Of a stretch of 64,000 nucleotides of DNA, positions 11,901 to 23,900 are shown one piece after another. The notes under the pieces were generated by a model. That model saw only the letters and a program-made list of their open reading frames with translations. It searched no databases and was not told the DNA's origin. Origin of the DNA: Nymphaea colorata (Eukaryota; Streptophyta; Magnoliopsida; Nymphaeales; Nymphaeaceae); NCBI RefSeq assembly GCF_008831285.2, contig NC_045139.1, positions 33,827,706-33,891,705 of the forward strand, in the 5' to 3' direction. The translations under genes and the position numbers were made by a program. The first letter of the stretch is position 1. Each line of letters begins with the position of its first letter.

Positions 11901-14900
11901 TCAGTAATTTTTTTTGTGGTGCATGTAGTAATGACTTCATTTCACTGAATGCACTAGGATTCCTCTAACCTTTATGGGTTTCATGCTACCCGTTGAATCA
12001 AAAAGGAATTGAGCAGTAACCAAAGATAGGAGTAATGTGGAAAACCCCTCAACTAGAGGGAAAAAACCACGATGGAGGAAAGCTGACGCCCACTAGCAGT
12101 TAGACTCTCTCTCCCTACAATATTTCATTCACACACAAAAATTACGGATTACGCAGACTTAATTTGAGTCTTAACAGGATAACACATTGGATCAGGACCA
12201 GACCCAGACCCAGACAGAATACTCATTTACAACATATGTCAACACTCCTCCTCAAGTTGGGCATACATATCAAACATGCCCAACTTGGATACATTCGTGT
12301 CGAGCAAGGACATCAGAACATCTGTTGTCTGATCTTTAGACTTCATGTATGGTAGGACAAGTTCTTAAGCATCAATCTTCTCTCAGATGAAGTGACGATC
12401 AATCTCAACATGCTTAATTATGTAACACAGGGTTGTTGGTCAAGTTGATTGCTGACTTGTTATCACAATACAACTTGATGTAAGATGGAAGCATAACCAA
12501 ATCTTGTAATTGGGTCTAGTTAGATTTTTAGTACTTGTAAATGGATCCAGATCCACAATCCACCCCTTTCTCTATACAAGGGGACATTGAGTCATTTTGT
12601 AAAGCAGTCAATCAATTGAGAAAAGAAATGAAGTGTTTATTAGTTTTCTTCTGTCTTCTTGTTCGTTTGATCTTTGCTTGAGTTTTAGTTTAGTTGTGAA
12701 TGCAGTTGGATTAAGATTCCTTAATCTTAATTCTTATTGCATCAATTGGTATTAGAGCGAGGCTTTGCAAACATGGAAGACCAAGTTCAGCAAACCTTGC
12801 TGACCTTAGCAAGGCAGAAATTTGATTCATCTCATATTAGACAAGGAGTTGCTGCTTTTACGAGAAAAGTGGATGAATTGGAAGTCTCCTTCGATAGATT
12901 AATGGACGAATGCAGGGAAATGTTCCGCTTGGCTCTACAGAACATGTAAATTAACGCACAAAGCTACCGGGCGATTCCTGCAAATGGTATTCCCAATCTC
13001 TGTGCATTGGGAGCTGAAGAACCGTCACAAGGTTACCCTGCGAGAGACACCAGGCCTTTGTGGGGAATCTTGAATGCATCTTTGGAAGGAGTTCCTGTCG
13101 GAGGTCCATCGCCGGCAGGTGTAGCAAATCCCACGCGAATGCTTCCTGCCAAAGCTGCCCTGTTTCCGTCCGGAGGTGGTGGAGAACCTGCCCATCGTCA
13201 GGCAGAGGTCATGGCCCGTGTTGGTATGCTCCCCGGAGAACAAATGAAGGCACCATGTTCGACGAAGCTAGTGTCATCGGTTTCAGCTCCTCACGGTGCA
13301 CTGGGTGAGGTGGGGCAGAAGTTGCTGGCTGGTGGTGGCGTAGGCAATGTCGCAAGCAGCTCTGCTCAACCAAAGGGGTAGAGTCTGGTGGCGCCTCTGC
13401 CCGTCTGGCCGCCGCCTGTCGTTTTGTCTCCCGCCGTAGGTCGTGGATCGAGGATGAGTGGCCTGCCACCGCCGTTCGCCCACCATCATCACGGGTGGGA
13501 GGCGGTGGGCGCCACTCCCTTCGATTTGTCCCTTCCGCCTATGTTTGAGGTGGAAGGGCGAAAATTCGAGCGGTTGGGCCCGGTTTCTTTTGGGACCAGT
13601 TCAAGCGGAACTGGGTTTTGGACCCGGTTCGAACCTGTATCGCTCGGTCTACTGGTTCAAGAGTTGGGATCCGGACCCAATCTTATTCTTCCACTTTCTT
13701 TAACTGGATCCGGTGCGGGGTCACTCCAGAACCAAGTCCAAGTTTGCGTTCCTTCTCCGAAGCCACCACCTAAGCTGCCACCTTTATCATCTTTAGAAGA
13801 AGTGTGCGGACCACCAACTAGGGGAGCGGTGGGTCCTTTTGTTCAGCAGATCCAAACCTTATTCAAACAATCTAAGGTGAAGAATCATTTTGGCAGAATG
13901 AAAGATTTGAACTCGTTGAGGACGACTCTTCTCCAACTAGGGGAGTCTGATGCAAGATGGAAGCATAACCAAATCTTGTAATTGGATCTAGTTAGATTTT
14001 TAGTACTTGTAAATGGATCCAGATCCACAATCCACCCCTTTCTCTATAAGAGGGGACATTGGGTCATTTTGTAAAGCAGTTGAGAAAATAAATGAAGTAT
14101 TTATTAGTTTTCTTCTTCTTGTTCGTTTGATCTTTGTTTGAGTTTTAGTTTAGTTGTGAATGCAGTTGGATTAAGATTCCTCAATCTTAATTCTTATTGC
14201 ATCACAACTTCATTGGCCCTTTAATCTTTATGCCAATATCACTCAATAATACTTTTAGCCACAGTAGCTTAGAAACCCCCATAGCAACAGCTCTGTATTC
14301 AGCCTTTTCGCTCGAGCGAGAGCAAACATCTTGCCTCTTACTCCTCCATATTATGAGATTTCCTCCTAGGTAGACATAGTAGCCTGAGGTGGACCTCCTA
14401 GTATCAACACATAGGGCTGAACACGAGCCGAGTCAAGCCCAAGCTTGGCCAGCTCGACTTGACTAAATAAGGCCTCGAGCTCGACTCGGCTCGAGCTCGA
14501 AAATAGCTCGACTACACTGGCTCGAACTCGACTTGATAGTCACGCGTTGAGCTCGAGCTCGACTCGAATACGCTTCGACAAACTCATTTTAGTGCTTCGC
14601 CTTCACTGCTTGGCCTTGAAATCTCTGAGGTCTACCACCGCCACCACCACTGTCGTGCTTTTGAACCCAAAACCACCTCCACCCCCAATCACCGTCTTCA
14701 CCACTGCCCACACTACTCTTGGCATTTTCCAGCCACTGCCGCTTCTCCCTCACCCAGAACCCACGAGAAACCCTCACCCAACACAAGGGTTTCAAGTGAG
14801 GGTTTCCAAAACCCTCGCCTGCCCAAGCGAGTTTTTCTAAAACCCCACATTTGGGCATACCCTCACCCAAAAGAGGGAGGAAGTGAAACCCTCGCTTGGT

Positions 14901-15008
14901 CAAAACCCTTGCCTAAGCGAGGGTTCCAGAAAGCCTCCCTTTGGCAAAACACAAAACGAGAGAGTGTGAGATCAGAGAAGGGGAGAGTAGAGGGAGAGGC
15001 TTGGGCAA

Positions 15009-15064
<56 letters not shown>

Positions 15065-17906
15065 AAGAGGGGAAGATAGAATGGGAGAGTAGATGTCACA
15101 CCCCGACCTTTTTGACACTCAAACATTTTTTTTTCTAACATCCAACATCGAGGTGTGACTACACAATAGTTCAAAAAGGAATGAGCCAAGCAATTCAAAA
15201 CAATGGGGCAAGCTTTCCATTATGTAGCATTTCAATTCAATTGTACATTTGACAAAAATGCCCCAAAATCACAACATCGATGCCTAATAAAAAACAAGGC
15301 ATCAGTAAAACCAAAAACCCGACGCGCCGGCACTACAAGAACAAAACAAAACCCAAAACCTCCCCAGTAGGACGTGAGTGTAGCCATTTGCTCAGCCTGC
15401 TGCCCTGGGTACACCAAAACCTGAAAAAAAAAGAAACAACTGAAGGCTTAGCCTTCGCAGTATGGCAACAAGCCAGGAAAAGTCCAAGCCCTCTTAGGTC
15501 GGGCTCAGTACAGAAACAAACATCAGAACAATCTATCATTATGTCGTGTCAAGACACGACATGCAGACGCCACTCAATGGCTACAATAACATAATTTCAA
15601 TCACATGCAAGGCATCATCAACATGTCACTTGCATTCATAAGCACAACAGTCACATGCACAACAATCCTATACATTTCAATCACATACATTGCAGTTTCA
15701 TTACTATCAGTGAATTTACAGTTCCTGTGGGTGCAAACACAGGCACGTGCACACCGCGGGCGGTCCACAGCCGAGAGACAACCCCCGTGGTGGCCCAGAA
15801 CAGTATGGATCCATCTATCCGCTGCAGCGGTAGAGCACTCATCCATGGATGTGTGAATTCCAAGGAGAGATACTCAGCCTTCCTTAGGACACCCAGGTTG
15901 GGAAGGCGGGAGCCTACGCTCCAAGCACATCACACAACAGTACCCTGGGGCCTTGCACCGCCTGCGTTCCGAACAGGCGAGACCAGTGGCGAAAGCGGGA
16001 CAACTCCCATACACATAGTCACATCCCACTGGCTTCTCATCTCTTATTCTTTCATTCTTATACTTATACTTGCACAAACACAATTAACTGGCTAGCTCAT
16101 GAGGTTGGTTCACTTCACGAGTGAACCCACACCTCCAATTGCCTCCACACGAGGGTTACACATAACCACAACAGTTTTGGCTAGCCGTCATAACAATATG
16201 GGTACAACAACCCACTGTACAAACATTTGCATCATTGCCCGCGGCAATGGGTATTCAATAAACATAACATTCACATTCATCATCATAACAATCACATCTT
16301 TGAAAACTTAGCCAAACCACAGAGAGAAGTCTCAATCTGTGGTGGGCTCGTAGCTGTCCTGTGCAGTTATCATTCTAGAATGCTTTCTAATGCACAATTG
16401 GGGTCGAGGAGACACTCGACTCGATACCCCGCCTCATCTGTCCTAAATAGTTATCAATTCTAGCATGCACATGCAATGCGTAACATTATCAAAACAATTA
16501 CTATAAGCCTTTCAAAACAATTCATATCATATATCAATTTATGTACATGTATACACATATTCATTCACGGAACACTCAATCAATTCATATCACAAATCCT
16601 AGGATCCCATGATCCTAGGAACACACATTCATTCACTTGCCCAGGCAGGGATTTGCCTGGAATGTCGCCATACCTGTGGCGCGTTCACAAGAATCTTCAA
16701 AATGCCTCGAGCTTCGAATCCGGTAGCTCAAGGTCGACGGGACGTACCCGGTGTACCTGCAGACATAAACACAAGATAAGATTCCTACTTCATACCTCAA
16801 CAATTCAAACAAAAACAAAACAAAGTCATTGAGGCACGTGTCATCGCCTCAAGAGGGTGTCGACGGGTAGTGTCGACCCACAAGTTCTCCAAAAGGGTCA
16901 CTTCCCACTTCTAGCCGTGCCAATAGATGCCAAAACTCAAAGCCATCAATTCGTCTATCACTAACGCCTTTCTCAAAACTCCCTTTATCTTAAATCAAGG
17001 CGTCTACCCCAAAGATACATCCAACTTATGTACGTTATCCCTATTTAACTCCAAGATGCACCCGTTCACAAAAACGCGTGCTACAAGCTCACTAAAACGG
17101 TCCTAAATCTTCCCCACAACCTCACAAACTCTACCATGTTTCCCCTAATGCTTCGAAAATTAATCTATCATGCTTAAATGATCATCCAATATATGAATCT
17201 TCGCTTCCCAACATAATCGCAAGCTTTTCCCCAAAAACGAAATCACTAACATGTGTTCCAAATAATCAATTCTAAGCTCTAGCATGCTCAAACAATAATT
17301 ATGCGTGTTCCAAAGAGAAATATATCATAAAATAGGTTCAATTTCGCCTTGCTCACCCCGATTGAAGGTCTAAACTGCTGTAATCCTCCCGGCAGCCACC
17401 TCACGCGTCCAAGTGGTCCCCAAACGGCTAAAATCCTCCAATGCCGCCACTACCAAGGCCTTCTCTAATTGCTGTTACGAGGGGGAAGACAAATCCCCAA
17501 GCTGAAAACGGATCCAACAGTGATAGCATAGTGAAAATCAGTGAGAGAAAGTGCTTGATTGGAGAAAATAGAAAACGAGCAGAAAATGGGGAGAGAGCGT
17601 GAAGCGTGGACAGAGAGGGAGGTCGAATAGAGGGAGAAAGAGGGAAAAACGGAGGGGGACTGATAGGGGAGAGGGTTCGGTCAAAAGGGGAAAAGAAGGC
17701 TGTGAGGGGAGAGGACGGGAGAGAAGAGAGAGACAGTGGAGAGTGAGGGGAGTCGTTCGGTGGAGAGGGGAGACGAGAGACAGTGGGAGAGGGAGACGAG
17801 TGACAGTGGGAGAGGGAGGAGGGAAAAGAAAACGGGAAGGAGAAGAAAAGAGAAGAGAGGAAGAGGCAGGGGACGACAGGGTTCACCTCAATGCCGCCGT
17901 CGTCGC

Positions 17907-17940
<34 letters not shown>

Positions 17941-20900
17941 GCCGTCGCCGTCGTCGCCGTCGTCGCCATCGCCGTCGCCGCCGTCGCCGTCGTCGCCATC
18001 GCCGTCGCCGCCGTCGCCGTCGTCGCCGTCGCCGTCGCCGCCGTCGCCGTCGTCGCCGTCGCCGCCATCGCCGTCGCCGTCGTCGCCTTCTTCCTTGAGC
18101 TCCGGTCGTGGGTAAGGAAGAGACGGTAAGAGGAAAGCGAGGGAGAAGAGAAAGCGAGGGAGGAGGGACAGCGTCGGGCTCCACTCGCGTGGGGCTAGGG
18201 TCCGGGTCTGGACCCTGACCCGACCCGCTCCGCCCAAACGCCGCGCGTTACAGTAGAGGGATTGAAGAGGCCGAGAGGTGTACCTTAGCATTGAAGAATG
18301 GTCGCTGGTGGGGGTGAAAGCCAGGGAAGAGAGATAAAAAGAATGGGAAAGTGATGACGGTGGGGGTTCATGAGAACGAAGAGAAAGCTTGCAAAGAGAT
18401 AAAAAAAAATGGGAAAGTGACGCTACTGACCCATCGACCGAAGAACAATATCCGTTACTCAACTCGAGCTAACGAGCCGAGTTCGGTTAAACGAGCTTCG
18501 TTAAACGAACTCGAGCTCGACTCAATAAATAAACGAGCTGAACCATCAACTCGAGCTCGACTCATAGAGTAAAAAAGCTAGCTCGAACTTGAGTTCAAGC
18601 CGAGCTCGTTCGAGTTACTCGGCTTGTTGTTCACCCCTATCAACACAGCCTTCCCAATCAGCATCATAATACCCTTCAATCTCAAAAAGGCCTTGTCTAA
18701 CATATAGAAGCCCCTTTGCCAGGATTCCTCTTCAAATAACACAGGATCCTGTCAACTGCTTTCAAATGCGCATCAGTGGGATCCTGCATAAACTGACTCA
18801 TCACGTTTACAACAAAGGTAATATCAGGTCTAGTGAGAGTAAGGTAGATCAATATTCCAACCAGACGTTGATATCTCTCCTTGCCCTCTTCACAAAGAGG
18901 TACTCCATCTCTAATACTGAGCTTGTATCCAGCATCTAGAGGGGTAGAAGCATGTTTACACCCCAGTTTTCCAGTCTCCTTCAGTAAATCTAAAATGTAC
19001 TTTCGTTGATTCAACACAAGGCTCGTACCAAACCTAGCAATTTCAATACCAAGAAAATATCGTAGCTTGCCAAGGTCCTTGAGATCATACTCAACAGCCA
19101 ATAACTCCTTTAATTTTGTTATGTCACATTCATAATCGTCTGAAACAATCATATCATCAACATAGACTAACAAAAGAGTAACTTTATGCTCATTTTTCTT
19201 CACAAAGAGTGTATGATCTCTATTTCCTTGATTATAACCATGTTGTCTCATAACTAATCTAAGACGCTTAAACCATGCTCAGACAGATTGCTCGAGTCCA
19301 CATAAAGCTTTCTTCAGTTTGCAACATTTTCTTGGTTTCTCATTCCTCTTTAAGGTCTCCATTGAGAAAAACATTTTTAACATCAAGTTGGTATATCCTC
19401 CACTCCTTTATCATTACTAAAGAGATAATAGCTCCAACAGTCTTCATATTCGCCACATAAGCAAAAATCTCCAAATAGTCAATTCCATATTTCTGACTGA
19501 ACTCTTTGGCAACAAGGCGAGCTTTGTACCTATCAACACTTCCATTTGGTTTGTACTTAATGGTATAAACCCACTTAGACCCAACCAGATGAGCGGGTTC
19601 AAGGATCTTTACCACCTCCCATGTCTTATTTTTGTTTAGAGCTTCCATCTCTTCTTGCATTGCATGAGTCCAATTGGAGTCCCCCCGAGCCTCAGTGACA
19701 CTCCTGAGAATCACAGCCAAAGAAAGTGATGATATAAAACATTTGTATTCCTTGCTCAACTTATAATAAGACAAGAAGTTACCGATAGGGTGTTGACTAC
19801 ATGACCTTACACTCTTTCTTAGGGCAATGGGTAGCTTTTCATTAGCAACCTCTATCTGAAACTCACTTTCAACTGACTCCTCCCGAGCACGACCTGGGTC
19901 ATCTAGGGAAGGTGTAGCATTGGGATTGGGAGTAGAATTATTTCCATCAGTCGCTTCATCTGTAGGTAACCTTTGCTTAGAATAAACCTGCTCAAACAAG
20001 TGGTTAAGTTCCTCCACAGTCCCAGTAGAACAACCTTCATCTTCCTTGTGCTCAAGAACATATGTACTCGCAACTTGACTTTCTTCCCTTTTGTACTCTG
20101 GAAATTCTGTAAAATTGAATTTTTTGGCTCGGAGAATGCTCTTCCCTTGACATAGACTTCTCCCCCTGAAGAGAATTCTCACCAAAATAGGAGGCATGTT
20201 CTAGGAAAGTGAGATCCTTGATAACATAAACACGACCAGTGGAGGGATCAACACATTTATACCCTTTTTGGGTGGGAGAATGGCCAACAAATATACCTTT
20301 AATCGACCTTGGGTCAAATTTTTTAACATTAGGATTGTGATTATGAACAAAGCAGACACACCCAAAGACACAGGGTGGAAGAGTAAAGGGTTGACCACTC
20401 TCCGATAGCAAAGAATGGGGGTCCGCCCATTTAGCACACGGCTAGGCATACGATTAATTAAATTTGCACTCGTGAGAACAACATCTCCCCAAAAATGTTT
20501 TGGAAGATTCCTTTGAAACAAGAGAGCCTTGGTGAGTCGATGACATTGAGTAACTGACGATTCTTTCTTTCAGCCACCTTATTTTGGAGAAGAGTATAAC
20601 TACAAGACGTCTCATGAACAATCCCTTTTTTTTAAAAGAAGTGATCAACAGATTGACACACATATTCACTAGCATTGTCAGACCGAAAGGTTTTAACAGA
20701 TCCACCATATTGAGTTTGCACAAGAATAATGAAAGTTTCTATAACCTTAGGCACTTCACTACGGTCTTTCATTAAGTATACAAAGGTATTATGAGAGCAA
20801 TCATCTATAAAGGTTATAAAGTACTAAAAACTATGATGAGATTGAATTATCGAAGGCCCCCACACATCAGAATGTATCAAGGAAAAAACTTCTTTAGTAC

Positions 20901-23900
20901 GAGTGATGGAAATAGGGTATGAAGCCTAACATGTTTAGTAAACTGACATGCATCACATGCATCACAGGATATCATGTTCATATCCAAATTAAAATATAAA
21001 TCAGGGAATAGTTGTCTCAAAAATCCAAAAGGAAGGTGCGCAAGACGTTCATGCCAATACAAAAACAACTGATGGAAGTCCTCTCTCTTCTTCTTCGTTT
21101 TACTGACTGTTGTCATGAGAGCTGTAGCAACTCGCATGGGTAATCGATGTAGGCTTTCAGACACCAAACTAATCCCAATCCTCTTTCTCATTACCAAGTC
21201 CTGCAAAACACAACAATTGACAGAAAAAATAAGTTCACAATTCAACTCTTTTGTAATTTTGCTGATTGACAAGAGATTCAAGGGAAGATGCGGAACATGT
21301 AAAGCATCATGAACTAGAAACTTGTTTAAAAGTGAGAGACTCCCTTTCTTGGCTATAGAGATAAGTCAACCGGCAATAGCAACAGCACCAGCAAGGAACC
21401 GGCGAACACACGAACTAAAAAACTTAGAACTGCTTCGGCTTTGATACCATGTTGAAACAAAAAGGAATAAAACAGTAACCAAAGACAGGTGTAACGTGGA
21501 AAACCCCTCAACTAGAGGGAAAAAACCACGATGGAGGAAAGCTGACGGCCACTAGCAGCCAAACTCTCTCTCCTTGCAATATTATATTCACACACAAAAA
21601 TTAGGGATTACACAGGCTTAAGTAGAGCCTTAACAGGATAACACACTGGACCGGGTCCAGACCCAGACAAAATACTCATTTACAACATATGTCAACACTA
21701 CCGAATGACCGGATGGGGCTGAAAGTTGAATAAGTATGCAATTTCTGGTGCTTCTTCTTAGTTATATGTTAGTTGTTACTTATTAGTTATACGTTAGTTG
21801 TAGCTCTTTTGTTTGTGCTTGTAAGAGTTTTAAGTCTAACAAATTCTTATGAGTCTTAATGATTAATCTTTGATATCTACCTTAGTTTTATACATTAGTT
21901 GTAGCTCTTTTGTTTGTGCTTGTAAGAGTTTTAAGTCTAACAGATTCTTATGAGTCTTAATGATTAATCTTTGATATCTACCTTAGTTGTTAAGGCGTGG
22001 ATGAGGCATTGCCTAGTCGTTTGTCCACACTTGTTGCCTAAGTCCATCACTTAGGCGACATGTGTTAGGCTGGCGCCTAGGCGGGACTAGGCGCTAGCAC
22101 GCCTAGTCCATGGGAAGGTGAAAAGTCACCTTCCCTTTAAATTGAGTCCTGTAATTTTATTATACACTGTTATACCTTGGTTTATGGTAAAAAGGCAACC
22201 AATTCCTCTTGATAAGTGCATGTCTAGCAATCAGAGAAATATGTGTGGACCTCACTTTTGGCAACCTGAATACAGATTTATTTTCTCATTTGTGAGGGTG
22301 TTCTGTGCAATGTTGTAAAAGGCGATAAAGCAAGGCGAGGCGTTAATTGAAGCGTAAGCTTCACGGACAAATTTGTGAATTATATAATATTTATAAAAAT
22401 AACAACAAAACTGAAAAAAATGACTGCAATACTAAGCATATCAATAAAAAATAATACACAATGCAGACCATAATAATTTGTAAATCCAAATAAATGCAAA
22501 GACATGGTAAACAAAGACAAAAATCCATTGGAAGATGGAAGAAATGAACTGTTGTTGATGGGGCCAAGGCATACGTGGCTGTCAATGGGTTTTCCTTGTT
22601 GATCATTCTTTTGTTCAAGATTATATATATATATATGTATGTATGTATGTGTTAAGCCACTGCATATGGGCTCCATGCTCATGCAACACCAGTTACAGAG
22701 GAGTCACTTGTCAAAAGACCCAAGTTATGGATAGAATCTAAGAGATGGTAAGACACTTTTGAACAAATCAACGAGTTATATAAAATTTGATTTTTTTTTC
22801 TCAAAAAAAAAACGGAAAAAGAAAAAGAAAAAAGAGGAAGAGCATGATGAAATTAGGTATATATGAAACAGGAAGAGTACCGTAGTGGTTAGAATAACAA
22901 TCTAGATGGCTATTGTACGCTAACAGGAAGGAGGAAGATATAAACTTTCATGATTTTGCTTGATAACCATCAAACAATATATATCCACTAGACAATATCT
23001 ATAAATTCCATCGTTTAACCAGAGGAAGAAACATTTCAAGCTACCAACATAGGAACATAGAAGAGAAAATTAAACTCACAGGTTTATATGGACAGTGCCT
23101 TGCTGCCGTGCCTGTGGCAAAACTAAGAATGAACACAACAAGCAGACGCGAGCCTTCACGTAAAGATACGTTCAGCGAAGTGGCATCATCATCTACGCCG
23201 GCCATGAGCTTCATATCGAGCTCCTTTCACCTTCTCAGCTGCAGAGAAGAAAGCTCGTTCTTGGACAAAAGTATGGAGACGATGACTGCAAGTGATTTGG
23301 GATTGAGAAAAGGAAATTTATGGATATAAACAGAGTTTAATTAGGGCTACGTGTGAAGCCCTTGACTAATTTTATTTGATTTTTAATTTAAAAAATAAAC
23401 TAAATAGACTCCGTCCTTGGCATACGCCTCTACCAAGTGAGGTGCACGCTTCAGGGACACGTGCGCCTCACAGCTCTGCCTCGAGGCGTTTTTTCTAAAA
23501 AACGCATTGACTCTTTTTTTTTTGTGTGAACCAACATTTGTTTTGTGCGTTACATGTACAATCTGTTGTAAACTTGTAATGTATATTATAGGTACTAATT
23601 TGATATGGTTTTTGTTTGGAATGATTCAAATGAAATAGTCTAAGGTCTATAACTGAAATAGTCTATAAGAAATGCAAGCATTGTCCAGTATGTAAACAAG
23701 AATGATGTGTTATTTTGGTGTATCAAACTAAGGCATCAGCTAGAACATAATAACACAGTTTTCCAGTATGTAAACAAGCTGGAAATGTACTGTTAATCTG
23801 TCATGTAAACAAGGGCAGAACAGTTTTTCATGTTTTACTTTTTTCTTTACTTACAAAGTATAATCATTCAATTAGAACAGAACATAACAGTTTTTCAAGT

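Larger units (their letters stand above)
14412..18639. mobile_element. Non-autonomous hAT-type DNA transposon inserted in copia A, itself carrying a solo LTR
   Basis: The ends read TAGGGCTGAACACGAGCC on the left and, reverse-complemented, TAGGGGTGAACAACAAGCC on the right. They are flanked by an exact 8-bp duplication TCAACACA (14404-14411 and 18640-18647), as expected for hAT. Both subterminal regions are rich in GAGCTCGAGCTCGACTCG-like motifs (14440-14580 and 18450-18610). Without the solo LTR and its duplicated target the element is about 1.06 kb and has no transposase. Its interior also holds repeated AAACCCTCGC-type motifs (about 14750-14935) and a GA microsatellite. The copia A sequence resumes correctly on both sides. 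Confidence 0.93.
11991..21697 (-). mobile_element. Ty1/copia LTR retrotransposon A (old, gag-deleted, split by two insertions)
   Basis: Two LTRs (11991-12244 and 21450-21697) end in TCAACA and are flanked by the target duplication CTACC (11986-11990 and 21698-21702). Coding remains lie on the minus strand in copia order (integrase, reverse transcriptase, RNase H). A primer site complementary to initiator tRNA-Met (TGGTATCAA) directly follows the 5' LTR, read on the minus strand at 21441-21449. I counted about 27 substitutions between LTRs (about 11%), so it is much older than copia B. It is split by an LTR element (12476-14204) and a hAT element (14412-18639); without those and their duplicated target sites it would be about 3.7 kb. 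Confidence 0.93.

Noticed and set aside
14589-15198. Frames of 97-111 codons around the GA repeat
   Set aside because: Inside the hAT element and solo LTR end; composed of CCCTCGC-type and GA repeats.
17428-18462. 344-codon minus-strand open frame with Asp-Gly repeats
   Set aside because: It crosses the solo LTR end at 18252 and the GCCGTC minisatellite. The frame is open because of repeat composition, and all six frames are open there.
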